This document shows positions 21,865 through 33,698 of a stretch of 64,000 bases of DNA, in pieces (position 1 is the first letter of the stretch; each line of letters opens with the position of its first letter). The notes under the pieces were generated by a model. It had not been told where the DNA came from and searched no databases. It saw nothing but the letters and a program-made list of their open reading frames with translations. Source of the stretch: Girardinichthys multiradiatus (lineage: Eukaryota > Chordata > Actinopteri > Cyprinodontiformes > Goodeidae); the NCBI RefSeq assembly GCF_021462225.1, contig NC_061812.1, positions 50,833,848 through 50,897,847 of the forward strand, given 5' to 3'. The translations under genes and the position numbers were made by a program.

Positions 21865-24800
21865 CAGAATCAGAATCAGAATCAGAAAAGCTTTATTGCC
21901 AAGTACGTTTTTGGACATACAAGGAATTTGTTTTGGCGTAGTCGGTGCAATACAGTACAAGTTAAACAGTACAAACATATCTACAATATAATATAAATAT
22001 AAGTGCACAGTTTTAAGTGAGTGAGAGTAAATATAGAGCAGTATAAGATGAGTCCAGTATAAGAGAGTCCAAGCTGAGCGGTAATGTAACGCATAGTTAC
22101 AGGTTACAAGTGTCCTGTCAGCAAAAAAAGGGGGGGTGTGGGGGAAAGGGACAGTGTCAGTGTGGTTTCCGGGCTTTGTTAACCAGGCTGGTGGCAGATG
22201 GGAAAAAAACTGTTCTTGTGGCGTGAGGTTTTGGTCCGGATGGACCGCAGCCTCCTGCCAGAGGGGAGAGTCTCAAAGAGTCTGTGACCGGGGTGGGAGG
22301 GATCAGCCAGAATCTTCCCTGCCCGCTTCAGGGTCCTGGAGGTGTACAGTTCCTGGAGCGACAGTAGACTGCAGCCAATCACCTTCTCAGCAGACCGAAT
22401 GACACGCTGCAGCCTGCCCTTATCCTTGGCTGTAGCAGCGGCGTACCAGATGGTGATGGAGGAGGTGAGGATGGACTCAATGATGGCTGTGTAGAAGTGC
22501 ACCATCATAGTCTTTGGCAGGTTGAATTTCTTCAGCTGCCGCAGGAAGAACATCCTCTGCTGGGCTTTCTTGATGAGGGAGCTGATGTTTGGCTCCCACT
22601 TGAGATCCTGGGAGATGATGGTTCCCAGGAAGCGGAAAGATTCCACAGTGTCAATTGTGGAGTCACAGAGGGTGATGGGGGCAGGTGGGGCTGGGTTCTG
22701 CCTGAAGTTCACAACCATCTCCACTGTCTTTAGAGCGTTGAGCTCAAGGCTGTTCTGGCTGCACCAGTCCAACAGATGGTCCACTTCCCATCTGTACGCG
22801 GACTCGTCACCATCAGAGATGAGTCCGATCAGGGTGGTGTCGTCCGCAAACTTCAGAAGCTTGACAGACTGGTGACTGGAGGTGCAGCTGTTGGTGTACA
22901 GGGAGAAGAGCAGAGGAGAGAGAACACAGCCTTGGGGGGAACCGGTGCTGATGGTCAGGGAGTCAGAGACATGCTTCCCCAGCCTCACGCGCTGCTTCCT
23001 GTCAGACAGGAAGTCAGTGATCCACCTGCAGGTGGAGTCGGGCACACTCAGCTGGGAGAGCTTCTCCTGGAGCAGAGCTGGGACGATGGTGTTGAAGGCA
23101 GAGCTGAAATCCACAAACAGGATCCTGGCGTAGGTTCCTGTGGAGTCCAGGTGCCGGAGGATGAAGTGAAGGGCTAGGTTGACTGCATCATCTACAGACC
23201 TGTTGGCTCTGTAGGCAAACTGCAGGGGGTCCAGGAGGGGGTCGGTGATGTCTTTTAGGTGTGAGAGCACAAGGCGCTCAAAGGACTTCATCACCACAGA
23301 GGTCAGGGCGACGGGTCTGAAGTCATTAAGCCCTGTGGTCCTTGGCTTCTTGGGAACAGGGACGATGGTGGAGGACTTGAAGCAGGCTGGCACATGACAT
23401 GTCTCCAGTGAGGTGTTAAAAATGTCTGTGAAGACTGGAGACAGCTGATCAGCGCAGTGCTTCAGGCTGGCTGGTGAGACAGAATCCGGACCAGCAGCTT
23501 TCCGGGGGTTCTGTCTCCTGAAGAGTTTGTTAACGTCCCTCTCCTGGATGGAAAGAGCCGTCCTCGGCGTGGGTAGGGGGCTGGTGGGGGTTGGAGGTGC
23601 CAAGGCCCCTCTTGAGGTTGGGGAGGTGGGGGTGGTGGATTGTGGCTGCAGCTGTTGGGGGGCGTCATGGGAGATGGTTGCAGGACTGTCCCTTTGTCTT
23701 TCAAAGCGGCAGTAGAACTCGTTCAGGTCGTTGGCGAGGCGTCGGTCGTTGATGGAGTGGGGGGCTTTCGGCTTGTAGTTGGTGATTTGCTTGAGCCCTT
23801 TCCAGACAGACGCAGAGTCGTTGGCTGAGAACTGGATTTGGAGCTTCTCAGAGTACAGTCGTTTGGCCTCTTTCACTGCCTTGCCAAACTTGTACTTCGC
23901 CTCTCTGTATATGTCTTTGTCCCCACTCCTGAAGGCCTCTTCCTTATCCAGTCTTAACCTTCTGAGTTTAGCTGTGAACCAGGGTTTGTCGTTGTTGTAA
24001 CTCACCCTGGTGCATGATGGTACACAGCTGTCCTCACAGAAGCTGATGTAGGAAGTCACAGCCTCTGTGTACTCGTCCAGACTGTTGGTAGTAGTCCTGA
24101 ACACATCCCAGTCTGTACAGCCTAAACACGCCTGGAGATTCTCCACAGCCTCACTGCTCCACTTCCTTGACGTCCTCACAACAGGTTTGCAGAGCTTTAG
24201 TTTCTGCCTGTATGCAGGAATCAGGTGGACCATGATGTGGTCGGATTGGCCCAGTGCAGCACGTGGGACGGCGTGATAAGAGTCTCTGATGGTGGTGTAA
24301 CAGTGATCCAGAATGTTGTCCTCTCTGGTCGGACATTTTATAAACTGTCTGTATTTGGGAAGTTCGTGGGTGAGATTACCTTTGTTAAAGTCACCAGCGA
24401 CGATTACTAAGGAGTCCGGGTTGGTCCGCTCCACACTCAGTATCTGGTCGGCGAGCATGCGCTGTGCGACCTGCACGTTAGCTTGCGGCGGGATGTAAAC
24501 ACCGACCAGGATGAACGAAGCGAACTCACGGGGGGAATAGAAAGGCTTACAGTTTATGATGAAGGCTTCCAGGTCTGGAGAACAGTGCTGCTGAATCACT
24601 GTCACGTCGTTGCACCAACCACTGTTGAGGTAAAAACAGATTCCTCCACCTTTCGCTTTGCCGGAGAGTTCCGTGTCTCTGTCCGCTCTGTAGAGCTGGA
24701 ATCCTGCCAGCTGCAGCGCGGAGTCCGGTATTAATCCACACAGCCACGTCTCCGTGAAGCACAAAACTGCCGATGAATAAAAGTCCCTGTTTTTCCCCAA

Positions 24801-25174
24801 CAACAGTTGTAGTTCCTCCATTTTGTTGGGAAGTGAGCGCACGTTAGAGAGAAATATTCCAGGTAACGGTGTTCGTAGTCCACGCTGGCGAAGACGTACC
24901 AGCACCCCAGCCCGTTTCCCTCTCTTCCGGCGTTTCACCGCGTGAACAAAGGTGAGCGCACCTTTGACCAGAATGTCCAAATATTCCAGAGCAGTAGGCA
25001 GAAAAGTGGGAAATAACTCCTCTGGTGTAGTAGCCCTGATGTTCATGAGTTCTTCTCTGGTGAAAGAGCTCCGGGTACCATCACAGAAGACCGTTTTAAA
25101 GCAAAAAACAAAACAAAACAATGCGCACCAACACGCCGAGGCGACCATCTGCGGCGCCATCTTGTTGTTACTAT
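21865..25174 (-). mobile_element. Full-length Rex1/CR1-group LINE inserted in integrase gene
   Basis: The 3,310-bp insertion is oriented opposite to the Gypsy element. Its 3' end is the 'ttctga' hexamer repeat tail (plus-strand 'cagaatcagaatcagaatca' from 21865). Its 5' end is at 25174. gtat at 21861-21864 and 25175-25178 is the 4-bp target duplication; rejoining there restores the integrase reading frame. It has a 14-base 5' leader, one long ORF and a 3' UTR of about 314 bases. No separate ORF1 is seen. Jockey-superfamily clade naming (Rex1/CR1) is from memory. Confidence 0.85.
22179..25160 (-). CDS. LINE endonuclease-reverse transcriptase, open reading frame intact
   Basis: A 993-codon ORF if translation starts at the ATG at 25160; an upstream in-frame ATG at 25193 lies outside the element. 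An N-terminal hydrophobic run ([12 protein letters not shown]) precedes a basic stretch ([11 protein letters not shown]). The APE-type endonuclease has all landmarks: [34 protein letters not shown] and GQSDH. A linker follows ([13 protein letters not shown], then a P/T-rich part). The reverse transcriptase has [58 protein letters not shown] and [10 protein letters not shown]. The C-terminal domain includes FRFLGTIIS and [10 protein letters not shown]. The protein would nick target DNA and reverse-transcribe its own RNA. No stop or frameshift was seen, so this may be competent. It is the largest intact coding region in the window. Confidence 0.85.
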   Translation of the reverse strand: MAPQMVASACWCALFCFVFCFKTVFCDGTRSSFTREELMNIRATTPEELFPTFLPTALEYLDILVKGALTFVHAVKRRKRGKRAGVLVRLRQRGLRTPLPGIFLSNVRSLPNKMEELQLLLGKNRDFYSSAVLCFTETWLCGLIPDSALQLAGFQLYRADRDTELSGKAKGGGICFYLNSGWCNDVTVIQQHCSPDLEAFIINCKPFYSPREFASFILVGVYIPPQANVQVAQRMLADQILSVERTNPDSLVIVAGDFNKGNLTHELPKYRQFIKCPTREDNILDHCYTTIRDSYHAVPRAALGQSDHIMVHLIPAYRQKLKLCKPVVRTSRKWSSEAVENLQACLGCTDWDVFRTTTNSLDEYTEAVTSYISFCEDSCVPSCTRVSYNNDKPWFTAKLRRLRLDKEEAFRSGDKDIYREAKYKFGKAVKEAKRLYSEKLQIQFSANDSASVWKGLKQITNYKPKAPHSINDRRLANDLNEFYCRFERQRDSPATISHDAPQQLQPQSTTPTSPTSRGALAPPTPTSPLPTPRTALSIQERDVNKLFRRQNPRKAAGPDSVSPASLKHCADQLSPVFTDIFNTSLETCHVPACFKSSTIVPVPKKPRTTGLNDFRPVALTSVVMKSFERLVLSHLKDITDPLLDPLQFAYRANRSVDDAVNLALHFILRHLDSTGTYARILFVDFSSAFNTIVPALLQEKLSQLSVPDSTCRWITDFLSDRKQRVRLGKHVSDSLTISTGSPQGCVLSPLLFSLYTNSCTSSHQSVKLLKFADDTTLIGLISDGDESAYRWEVDHLLDWCSQNSLELNALKTVEMVVNFRQNPAPPAPITLCDSTIDTVESFRFLGTIISQDLKWEPNISSLIKKAQQRMFFLRQLKKFNLPKTMMVHFYTAIIESILTSSITIWYAAATAKDKGRLQRVIRSAEKVIGCSLLSLQELYTSRTLKRAGKILADPSHPGHRLFETLPSGRRLRSIRTKTSRHKNSFFPICHQPG

Positions 25175-25625
25175 GTATGCGATTAATGCTCACAAGTCCT
25201 CTGCTACTGGCTTTTCTCCTTTTGAGGTTTCAATTGGTTATCAGCCTCCCATTTTTCCTGCCGACCAAGGTGAGGTTTCTGTCTCCTCTGTTTGACATCA
25301 TATTCGCCGTTACAGGGCCATCTGGAACTCCACCGTCCGGGCCCTTCAGCGGACTGCTGAGCTCAATAAACGGTTTGCTGACCGAAAATGCCGGCCGGCT
25401 CCTGTTTACCGCCCGGGGCAACGAGTCTGATTATCCTCCCGAGACATTCCCCTTAAATCTATTTCTAAGAAACTTTCTCCTCGTTTTATTGGACCCTATG
25501 TGATTGACTCCATTGTCAGTCCCACTGCAGTTCGTCTTTGGCTGCCTCCTAGTCTTCGCATCCACCCCACTTTTCATGTCTCCCAGGTTAAGCCTGTGTT
25601 CACCAGTGCTTTGCGGAGCAGTAAT
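25175..25625 (+). pseudogene. Gypsy integrase C-terminal part
   Basis: Continues the split integrase: NAHKSSATGFSPFEVS, GYQPPIFP. A stop falls near 25292, then a shifted frame reads [29 protein letters not shown] and [13 protein letters not shown]. The last block is the GPY/F-type DNA-contact domain at the integrase C-terminus. The match to Gypsy sequence fades at about 25620 where a Tc1 end begins. Confidence 0.8.
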
Positions 25626-25820
25626 CAAAGCAAAAGGTGGCTACTTTGAAGAACCTAGAATATAAGACATATTTTCAGTTGTTTCACACTTTTTTGTTCA
25701 GTATATAATTCTACATGTGTTAATTCATGGTTTTGATGCCTTCAATGTGCACCTACAATATTCATAGTCATGAAAATGAAGACAACTGTTTGAATGAGAA
25801 GGTGTGTCCAAACATTGAGT
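25622..25820 (+). repeat. Tc1-type terminal fragment
   Basis: 'caaaaggtggctactttgaa', then 'cacatgtgttaattcatgg' and 'tgaatgagaaggtgtgtcc' match what I remember as one arm of a fish Tc1 element. Only one arm is present; no transposase follows. It truncates the Gypsy element. Confidence 0.6.
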
Positions 25821-27171
25821 GTGTGTAATCTGAGTCAGCACCAGGGAGGTGTTTGCAGAGCTTGGTAAGTAGATGTATGTTAGTGGAAGCATCGTTTCAT
25901 AATGCCATGGTGCTGTTGTTATTCTGGTACTGGCTTCATTCACGGAAGTGCACAATATAGTAGGCCATGGCCAACCTCACGTAGTCTACTTGTGAAAGGC
26001 TGAAACAACTTAAAGATGGACTTGACATAGAACTATCTAGTGAAAAAGGCTGTTGGCTTGAAATGTTTCATCTCTACAGTAAGACAGAAGCCATTTTCCA
26101 AATATTTTTTTGTGTTTATAATACTCATTTAAGCATTGGGTAGGAAAAATATACTTCTTTTATGCAAATGTATGTTTATTATAATTGCAACAATAACAAG
26201 GATGACAATTGTCAAGAATATTCTACAGAAAAAAAGGTTCTTTCACAAACAAATTGCCAAAAGTACTTTAATGCATATACTTAACTGTGTTTTACCTATA
26301 ATTGAGGAAAATTAACAAAGACAACAGATTTTAAGAGGGATTAAAGCAAGGAACCAAGTAAATACAATGAATGAAATGCAACAATGGGGAGTGTAATACA
26401 GAACTAGGACTTGTCCTATAAAGTGCTGTTAGAATAAGACTGATTCTTTGTGTTGTTTTCACATGTTTTGTTTGACCCAAACCCTTAAAAACATTAAAAA
26501 GGCCTGACTTTATAGAGGAGACCCAGATGATAACGACAAGTTTTGTTTTCCTGAACAAGATTCAGTAGGAGGAGCTCATCAAAACCGAAAAATCCTCAAA
26601 GTCTGCAGAACTTCGACATATTATTTTATATTAACAGACTTTAACACTGCTATTCAGAGTAAGTCATTTTTTAATTAGGACAGATGTAACAGGCTGAACA
26701 TGGAATCAATTCTTATGTCGTTGTTGGTTATGCATTTATCCTTTTTCATTGTTTTTTGTTATGTACAACAGTAAAAATCTCCAATAGTTGGTTCTGTTTC
26801 TCTCCCTGTCAGCCACTACTGAGGGGCGGCCACAGCTGCTATGAGTGCGCCAAGTAGGAGCAATGGACAGGAGGCATGGCAGAGTGTAGCTGTCTCCCCA
26901 ACTTTTTAAAAAACGGGAGAAACAGCTGAAACAGAAAACAACATTACATTCAAAGTACAGCGCAGACTAGGTCCACAAAGTACGGAAGCATGTGCATTAA
27001 TCATGCATTAATAAAAATATAAGGGTGACTTATGGGGGAGAGGGAACACCATGGGAGAGACTGGAGAGAGGTCCATCTTTTTCTTAAGCAATTGTTTTGT
27101 TTTTTTTCGCTTATATCTAATAACATGCTTTATATATTTTTATTTTAAATGTGCCATCATTAGAATTACTA
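25821..27171. other. Non-coding AT-rich stretch
   Basis: No gene or element recognised. Confidence 0.55.
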
Positions 27172-27173
27172 TA

Positions 27174-28187
27174 CCGTATTTTCCACACTATAAGGCGGAC
27201 TTAAAAACCTTTAATTTTCTCAAAAAATGACAGTGCACCTTGTAATCTGGAGCGCCTTATATATGGATCAATTGGTTAATTGGTTGATCCATACTGTTTG
27301 TACACGGCGCTCTGTCAAAATGTTTCAGTACGACTGGTAAACTACAAAGCCGCACCACTTGCAGCATTACGGCTACCGTAGTCAGGGGCGTCGCCGAAGT
27401 AATAGCGGTAAACACCTGTACTGTGCTTACTCCTAGTCCAACACCACTTGTGTGTGTATAACGACCCCAAAATGGCACCTTTCAAGAGACACGCTTACGA
27501 TGCTGAGTTCAAACTCAAGGCTGTCAGCTACGCAGTCGAACATGGGAATAGAGCAGCAGCGAGAGAATTCAACATTAATGAATCAATGGTACGGAAGTGG
27601 AGGAAGCAAGAAGATGACCTGTGCCAAGTAAAGAAGACTAGAAAGAGTTTCCGAGGGAATAAAGCGAGATGGCCACAGTTAGAGGACAAACTCGAACAGT
27701 GGGTTGTTGAACAGAGAGCAGCAAGTAGAAGCGTCTCTACAGTCACTATTCGTATGAAGGCAACAGCGCTAGCACAGGACATGAACATCAGTGAATTTCA
27801 AGGCGGTCCTTCTTGGTGTTTTCGTTTTATGAAAAGACGTAATCTCTCCATCCGCACACGAACTACCGTCTCGCAGCAACTGCCAAAAGATTACCAAGAA
27901 AAGCTGGCCATGTTCCGCGCATACTGCAAAAACAAGATCACTGAAAAGAAGATCCGGCCAGAGCACGTCACCAACATAGACGAGGTTTCACTCACCTTTG
28001 ATATTCCCGTGAACCGCACTGTGGAGAAAACGAGGACCAGTACGGTGTCAAACGTTTGACTGCATTAGCTTCTATTCTATGCGCCTTATAATCCGGTGCA
28101 CCCTATATATGAAAACAGTTCTAAAATAGGCCATTCATTGAAGGTGCGCCTTATAATCCGGTGCGCCTTATAGTGCGGAAAATGCGG
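27174..28187 (+). mobile_element. Pogo/Tigger-type DNA transposon, internally deleted
   Basis: Inverted ends: left ccgtattttccacactataa, right ttatagtgcggaaaatgcgg, an approximate inverted match. TA lies at 27172-27173 and 28188-28189. The 1,014-bp element is about half the normal size. Further inverted copies of the 'gcgccttataatccggtgcg' motif sit near the right end. TA target and end sequence fit the Tc1/mariner pogo branch. Confidence 0.8.
27472..28059 (+). pseudogene. Truncated pogo-type transposase
   Basis: 195 codons from the ATG at 27472 (MAPFKRHAYDAEF); an upstream in-frame ATG at 27448 is also possible. An N-terminal psq-type helix-turn-helix (EFKLKAVSYAVEHGNRAAAR, then NINESMVRKWRKQ) is followed by a CENP-B-type DNA-binding part (RWPQLEDKLEQWV, GGPSWCFRFMKRRNLSIRT). 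The start of the DDE domain is present with the first acidic residue (HVTNIDEVSLTFD). Then about 250 codons of the usual catalytic domain are missing and the frame ends after KTRTSTVSNV. It could bind transposon ends but could not cut. Confidence 0.8.
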
Positions 28188-28339
28188 TAATTAGGATGAT
28201 TTTCATGAGCCTGATTGTTTTTGATAAAGAAAGTATTGTGAAAAGTGTTATAAATGTTGACAGCTTGATTCAATAGAGTCATCACATGAAAATGAATTGG
28301 CATCCACTAGTGAAATCAGTACAACTGAGGGTTGTGCAG

Positions 28340-30200
28340 TACAATCTTGCTGGCTTTTTCTTGAAAATGTGGAGCATTACCCATGTGCCCCAGAGAACAA
28401 CATTACCTATTGATCAGCTGTTTTTGTGATCAGAACTTCTGATTAGAAATTCAGTAGTCAATATAATGAAAAAGCACAACTGTCCATTTACTGACAAACT
28501 GGCAGTTTCTGATATTAATATTTTACATAAATGTGTCACATCTGAAGGACCACTGTCAAAAGTGAAGAGGAGAAAATCATATTATTAGGGCAAATTTTCC
28601 ACATGTCAAGACTGTGGAGTATTTAATTGAATCATCAAAGCACACCTATATGTACGTGCGAATTCTTACATCTTTGCAACTGTTGTTGAAGAAAAATTAT
28701 GTGCTTGAAGAAATTTGAATTAAACAAGCACCCACACAGATACCTTGACATTCCATGTAATGTTGTGATGGATCCTCCTACCGGGAAAATGTTCTATTGT
28801 CAGAAGAGGGATCAAAACTGTCAATAATACTTTATGTCGATCATTTTGAAATTGCAAACTTACTTAGAACCTCAAAGAAAACAAAAACGTTTTGCAGTTT
28901 ATTTGACAATAGCAAACTTTCCAGTTTAATCTTGTTCTGTTTGCTCTTATGTGGAATTTCATTAATGTACGCCAGTTTTGTATAAGAAAATGTTGTTGCC
29001 ACTAGAATATGATCTGAAAACTCTTGAAGAAGTAGGTGTCTACCCTTGGTGAATGTCTTAAAGGCACTGCCTACTCAGTTGTGGCAGATAACCTTGCTGC
29101 CTATAGGTTTCCTGGTTTCAATTAGAGTTTCAGGTCTACATGCTTCTGCGGATTCACCAGAACAGTAATGCAAACAGAGAATGCTGTTACAGGGGATTAT
29201 CTGATGAGAACAAAAGATGTTCATGATAATTGTTGGAAAAATGTATATACGTTATCATTGTTTAGTTTAAATCATGTTTATGTCTGAAGTTCTACTATAG
29301 TTAAGATGATTCCTATGATTGTTTTTTTAGTGAGAAAGGGTTTGTGGAAGGTTAAGGAATGTGGTCTGGAGTGGATCATTCTCTGGACATGACAAGCTTA
29401 TACCATATATGGGAAGGACTACTCTTTTAGGTTGAAATCTCTGTAAGAATTGGCTGAACCAATTCCTGCTTTTTGCTTGTAGGAATATGAGTTTTAAATA
29501 AAAGGCTGGTGCAAGGATTTCTCCCTTTGTGAGAAGGAAGTTGTTGTTCTGGCAGAGGACTGTCTCACCCTTGCAAGTCAAACTTACTTGGTTCACTTGT
29601 GTCTTATTTTACACTTGTCTGTGTTTATCAGCTTTCCAACTCTAACAATAATCTTGTACAAAAGCTTCAGAGTGATGGCAGTGAAGACAATTATGGTGCT
29701 AAAAACAGTTGTGTTCTTTCTGAACACCTCTCTGTCTTTCATCCTGTCCCAGGCTTCTCACCTGACTTCCGGCATGACTTGTTTGAAGGTGTTGTTCCAG
29801 TGGAGTCGGCGCATTGGTTGAGAGGTTTGATTTCAAGAAAATATTTTACTTTAGAAAACAGAGCAAAATTGTGCTTTACATACCAACATTCTGATAAAGT
29901 TGATCGCCCTAATCCAATACCTACAAATGTTGCCAGTCGAAGGATTATTGGTGAGAAAGGGCATGAAAACCATGTCCTGCTAAGACTGTTGCCTCTTCTC
30001 ATTGTCTCCAAAGTCACAGAATGAGACAAAATTTGGGAAGTGATGATGGAGGAATAGAAGGATGTGGGCTACATTGATAATTGGCGAACATTTTGGGGAA
30101 ACCTTGGCCTGATCCGGAGAGACGGCATCCATCCCATTTTGGATGGAGCAGCTCTTCTTTCTAGGAATCTGGCCAAATTTATTAGTTCTCCAAACCTCTG
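28340..30200 (+). pseudogene. Decayed CACTA/TNP2-like transposase gene
   Basis: Fragments in order: 28797-28985 has LSIILYVDHFEIANLLRTSKK; about 28981-29160 reads LPLEYDLKTLEE, then GECLKGTAYSVVADNLAAYRF; 29599-30024 reads LSVFHPVPGFSPDFRHDLFEGVVPVE, then KYFTLEN, NVASRRIIG and NHVLLRLLPLL. This matches a protein type I remember as common in fish genomes, with TNP2-like features ('D..HD.LEG'). Stops and frameshifts occur throughout. 29180-29590 shows no match. Assignment to CACTA/EnSpm is tentative; a multi-exon host-annotated repeat gene is the alternative. Confidence 0.45.
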
Positions 30201-33058
30201 ACAACCGAGGGTTCAGACCAGGAAGCAGGGTCGTAGTTTAACACTCCTCTCTGCAGCTTCTGTACTGCTACCCACCCATTACCCTATTAAGACAGTGTCT
30301 CGCCCACGGCCAAAATTGAATAGATTAAAAAATGATCTAAAAGGAGGAAATCAGTAAAATCTCATAAAAATAAACAACTCAGACTAAAAAGAAAAATAAA
30401 ACAATTAAATGTAGCTTACCGAACATAAGATCTCTCTCTTCAAAGACTTTGCTAGTTAGTGACCTGATTTGTGACAATCAGATTGATTTATTTTGCCTCA
30501 CAGAAACCTGGCTGCAGCAAGAGGATTATGTTACTATAAATGAGTCAACTCCTACTAATTATTTAAATTTTCACATTCCTCGAAATACTGGGCGAGGAGG
30601 AGGAGTAGCAACCATCTTTCAGTCCGATTTATTGATTAGTCTCAGACCAATCAATAGCTACAACTCTTTTGAATATTTAATCCTTAGTTTTCCTCATCCA
30701 AATTGCAAAACACTAAAACCACTTCTGTTTGTTGTTTTGTACCGTCCACCAGGACCTTACTCTCAATTTTTAGATCAGTTTTCAGACCTTTTATCTGATT
30801 TAGTGTTATAAACAGATACGGTTATTATAATGGGGGATTTTAACATTCATGCTGACACTGAAAGTGATAGCCTAAATATAGCGTTTAATGTTATTTTAGC
30901 TTTCGTAGTAATGACTTAAGGGATTCTTCTTTAATAAAATGGATTCTATTAAAAATAAAATATCTGTGACATACTCCCAAAGATGATTAATTCATTGTCA
31001 GCAAGTGAGACAACATGGGAAGTAACTGTAGAACTTGATCTGTGTTTGGACTGTTTTGATCCTGTGGAGCTTCCTGACTTATTAAAAATATTAGCTTCAT
31101 CTAAACCTTCAATTTGTATGTTAGACCCAATCCCAACCAAATTATTTAAGCAAGTGTTCCCCTTGACTACCAGCCCCATTTTAGATATGATTAATCTATC
31201 CTTAGTAAATGGATATGTACCACTAGCTTTTAAGGAAGCTGTAATTAAACCTTTACTTAAGAAACCTTCGTTTGATCGCGATGACTTGAAAAATTACAGA
31301 CCTATATCCAATCTTCCATTCTTATGTAAAATTATTTAGAAAATAGTTGCTAATCAAATGTGTGAGCAATTTCATAGCAATGATCTGTTTGAAGAGTTTC
31401 AGTCAGGCATCAGAGCTCATCATGGCACCAAAACAGCTCTGCTGAAAGTCACTAATGATATTCTTATGGCCTCAGATAATGGACTTGTGTCTGTACTTGT
31501 CCTGTTAGATCTCAGTGCTGCATTTGATACAGTTGATCATAATATTTTCTTAGACAGGATGGAATATGCTGTAGGGATCAGGGGAACAGCACTAGGCTGG
31601 TTTAAATCTTATTTTTCTGACAGATTCCAGTTTGTTCATGTAAATGATAAATCCTCTTTAAACTCCAGGGTTAATTGTGGAGTACCACAGGGTTCAGTTC
31701 TTGGGCCAATTCTCTTTACTATATATATGCTTCCAATAGGTAAAATTATCAGGCAGCATAGGATACATTTTCACTGTTATGCTGATGATACTCAGCTTTA
31801 CTTATCCATAAATCTTGATGAACCCAACCAGTTAGATAGACTACAAGCATGTCTTGAAGATATAAAAACTTGGATGACTTCAAATTTTTTGCTTCTAAAT
31901 TCAGACAAGACAGAAGTTGTCATCTTTGGACCGGAGTCACTGCTTAGTCAATCACTTGATCTGGATGGCATTAAATTGACCTCCGGTAATAAAGTAAAAA
32001 ACCTTGGTGTTATTTTTGACCAGGACATGTCATTTAAATCCCATATTTAACAGGTTTCTAGGATTTCCTTCTTTCACCTCCGGAACATTGCCAAAATTAG
32101 AAATATCCTATCCAGGACTGACGCTGAAAAAGTAATCCATGCATTTGTTACTTCAAGGCTGGACTATTGTAATTTGTTACTATCAGGATGTCCACAAAAT
32201 GCAGTTAAAAGCCTTCAGCTGATTCAAAATGCTGCAGCAAGAGTTCTGATGAAAATTAAAAACAGAGATTACATTTCTCCTATTTTAGCTTCCCTTCATT
32301 GGCTCCCTGTTAAATCCAGAATAGAATTTTAAATTCTCCTCCTCACATATAAAGCCCTTAATGATCTAGCTCCATCATACATCAGAGATCTGATTGGTCC
32401 ATATGTTCCTAACAGAGCACTTTGTTCTCAGACTGCAGGTTTACTGATGGTTCCTACAGTCTCTAGAAGTAGAATGGGAGGCAGATCCTTTAGTTATCAG
32501 GCTCCTCTTCTGTGGAACCAGCTCCCAGTTTTAGTCCGTGAGGCAGACACCCTGTCTACTTTTAAGGCTAGGCTTAAAACTTTCCTTTTTGATAAAGCTT
32601 ATAGTTAGAGTGGCTTAGTTTATCCTGAGCTATCTTCCTTATTTTTTACCTCCACCTTCCTTTCTTCCTTTTGGATGGAGTGAGGGGGAGTCAGGTTTAG
32701 CCTAAACCGGCTAAGTTATGGTTGAGGTGCAAACACACCTCCATTTCTGCTACCTGTATGACCCCTTCTCTTTTCCAATGGTTATAATCAGTCTGACAGA
32801 GAGAGGTATCCCAATCCTTGTGGTTTTTAGTATAACAATGGCCATCAGTGGGCTCTAGGTGGACAAACCTTATCAGTTTATTAGTTTACTTAGTGCCCCT
32901 ACACGTGGCCCGTTCTGGGGTGGCCGGGCTCTGGCTCTCGGTGGTTTGATCTGGCCTCCCTGGCGGCCCCGGGCCGTTCTGGACCCTCTGTGGGCTGCCT
33001 TGAGATGACATTGTTGTAAATTAGCTCTATATAAATAAATAAACTGAAACTGAAACTA
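30200..33058 (+). mobile_element. L2-type LINE, internally deleted
   Basis: The 5' part (ORF2 leader with 'acataagatctctctcttca') begins before 30430. The endonuclease, reverse transcriptase, C-terminus, a GC-rich 3' UTR segment (32905-33000) and the tail 'ctctatataaataaataaac' plus 'ctgaaactgaaact' are all in order. About 300 codons between endonuclease and reverse transcriptase are lost near 30870-30980. The 5' boundary and target duplication were not resolved. Confidence 0.8.
30430..32610 (+). pseudogene. L2 ORF2 remnant: endonuclease and reverse transcriptase
   Basis: Endonuclease N-terminal half at 30449-30811: [42 protein letters not shown]; a stop at 30811 and the GDFNIHAD block just beyond. 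The second half is deleted. Reverse transcriptase at 30983-32050: NYRPISNLPFLCKII (then a stop at about 31338), [62 protein letters not shown] and NSDKTEVVIFGP. A stop follows FKSHI at 32050; the rest continues in frame (RISFFHLRNIAKI, HAFVTSRLDYCN, LQLIQNAAARVL, SLHWLPV) with one more stop and ends at about 32607. Few lesions, so a fairly recent death. Confidence 0.85.
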
Positions 33059-33698
33059 TTTCTGTAGTTATGCTGCTATAGGCTTAGGCTGCTGGAGGAC
33101 ATAATGACCACTTTCACCCTCTTTGCTACATTCTCACACTGTTCTCCAATTCTGCATTATTTGCTGTTATTTCAGTTTTTAACTTTATGTTCTCTCTCTT
33201 TTCTCTTCCTAGAAGCTACACCTGGCCTGACTCTGTGTCTACCTGTGACACCTTTCTGGAGAGGGGCATCGTCCAAGCTTCTGCTGGCAACAACTTAATG
33301 CTCACCCTCTACCGATGATCCACTTGGCCCTGTCTTTCAGTGTTTAACCATTTTTCTCTCCTAGATATAGCAACTGACTGAGCTTTTACTGTGACTAACT
33401 CTATGTGCTCTCTTTCAGACTATCCTTGAAAACTGGCTCAAAGTTCATCTGTTCTTTCTTTCTAGATGAAAGGACTAAAGGAGCTACATCCACTAACATT
33501 TACTTTTCATTCGCATAGAAAGTACTCCTGGATCAATGCTTCTGTGTTCCTTTTGTGTCTCTGCTCTGTTCTCTCAAACCTCTAGTCGGTCGTGGCAGAT
33601 GGCCGCTCACACTGAGCCTGGTTCTGGTTCTGCTGGAGGTTTCTTCCTGTTAAAAGGGAGTGTTTCCTCTCCACTGTCACTACATGCATGCTCAGTGT
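33059..33698 (+). repeat. L2-type LINE 3' UTR fragment
   Basis: Starts right after the tail of the preceding L2 with 'ttctgtagttatgctgctat'. It continues through 'tatccttgaaaactggctca', 'gagcctggttctggttctgc', and stops within 'tacatgcatgctcagtgt'. The same sequence from 'tatccttgaaaactgg' onward recurs at 35.2 kb, where it continues to the true L2 end. Non-coding. Confidence 0.7.

Larger units (their letters stand above)
18001..25625 (+). mobile_element. Decayed sushi-like Ty3/Gypsy retrotransposon, split by a LINE
   Basis: Order is 5' LTR, gag, protease, reverse transcriptase, RNase H, integrase, the Gypsy (chromovirus-type) order. A Rex1-like LINE occupies 21865-25174 within the integrase region. 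The element resumes at 25175 and runs to about 25625, where a Tc1 end fragment replaces the expected 3' LTR. Frameshifts, stops and an internal gag-protease deletion show it is dead. Gag and reverse transcriptase wording resemble the sushi-ichi group, the lineage that gave rise to mammalian RTL/PEG10 genes (established knowledge). Confidence 0.85.

Noticed and set aside
22136..25503. Many plus-strand open frames up to 183 codons across the Rex1-like LINE
   Set aside because: They are antisense to the intact LINE ORF and carry no recognisable domain; they are products of its GC-rich coding composition.
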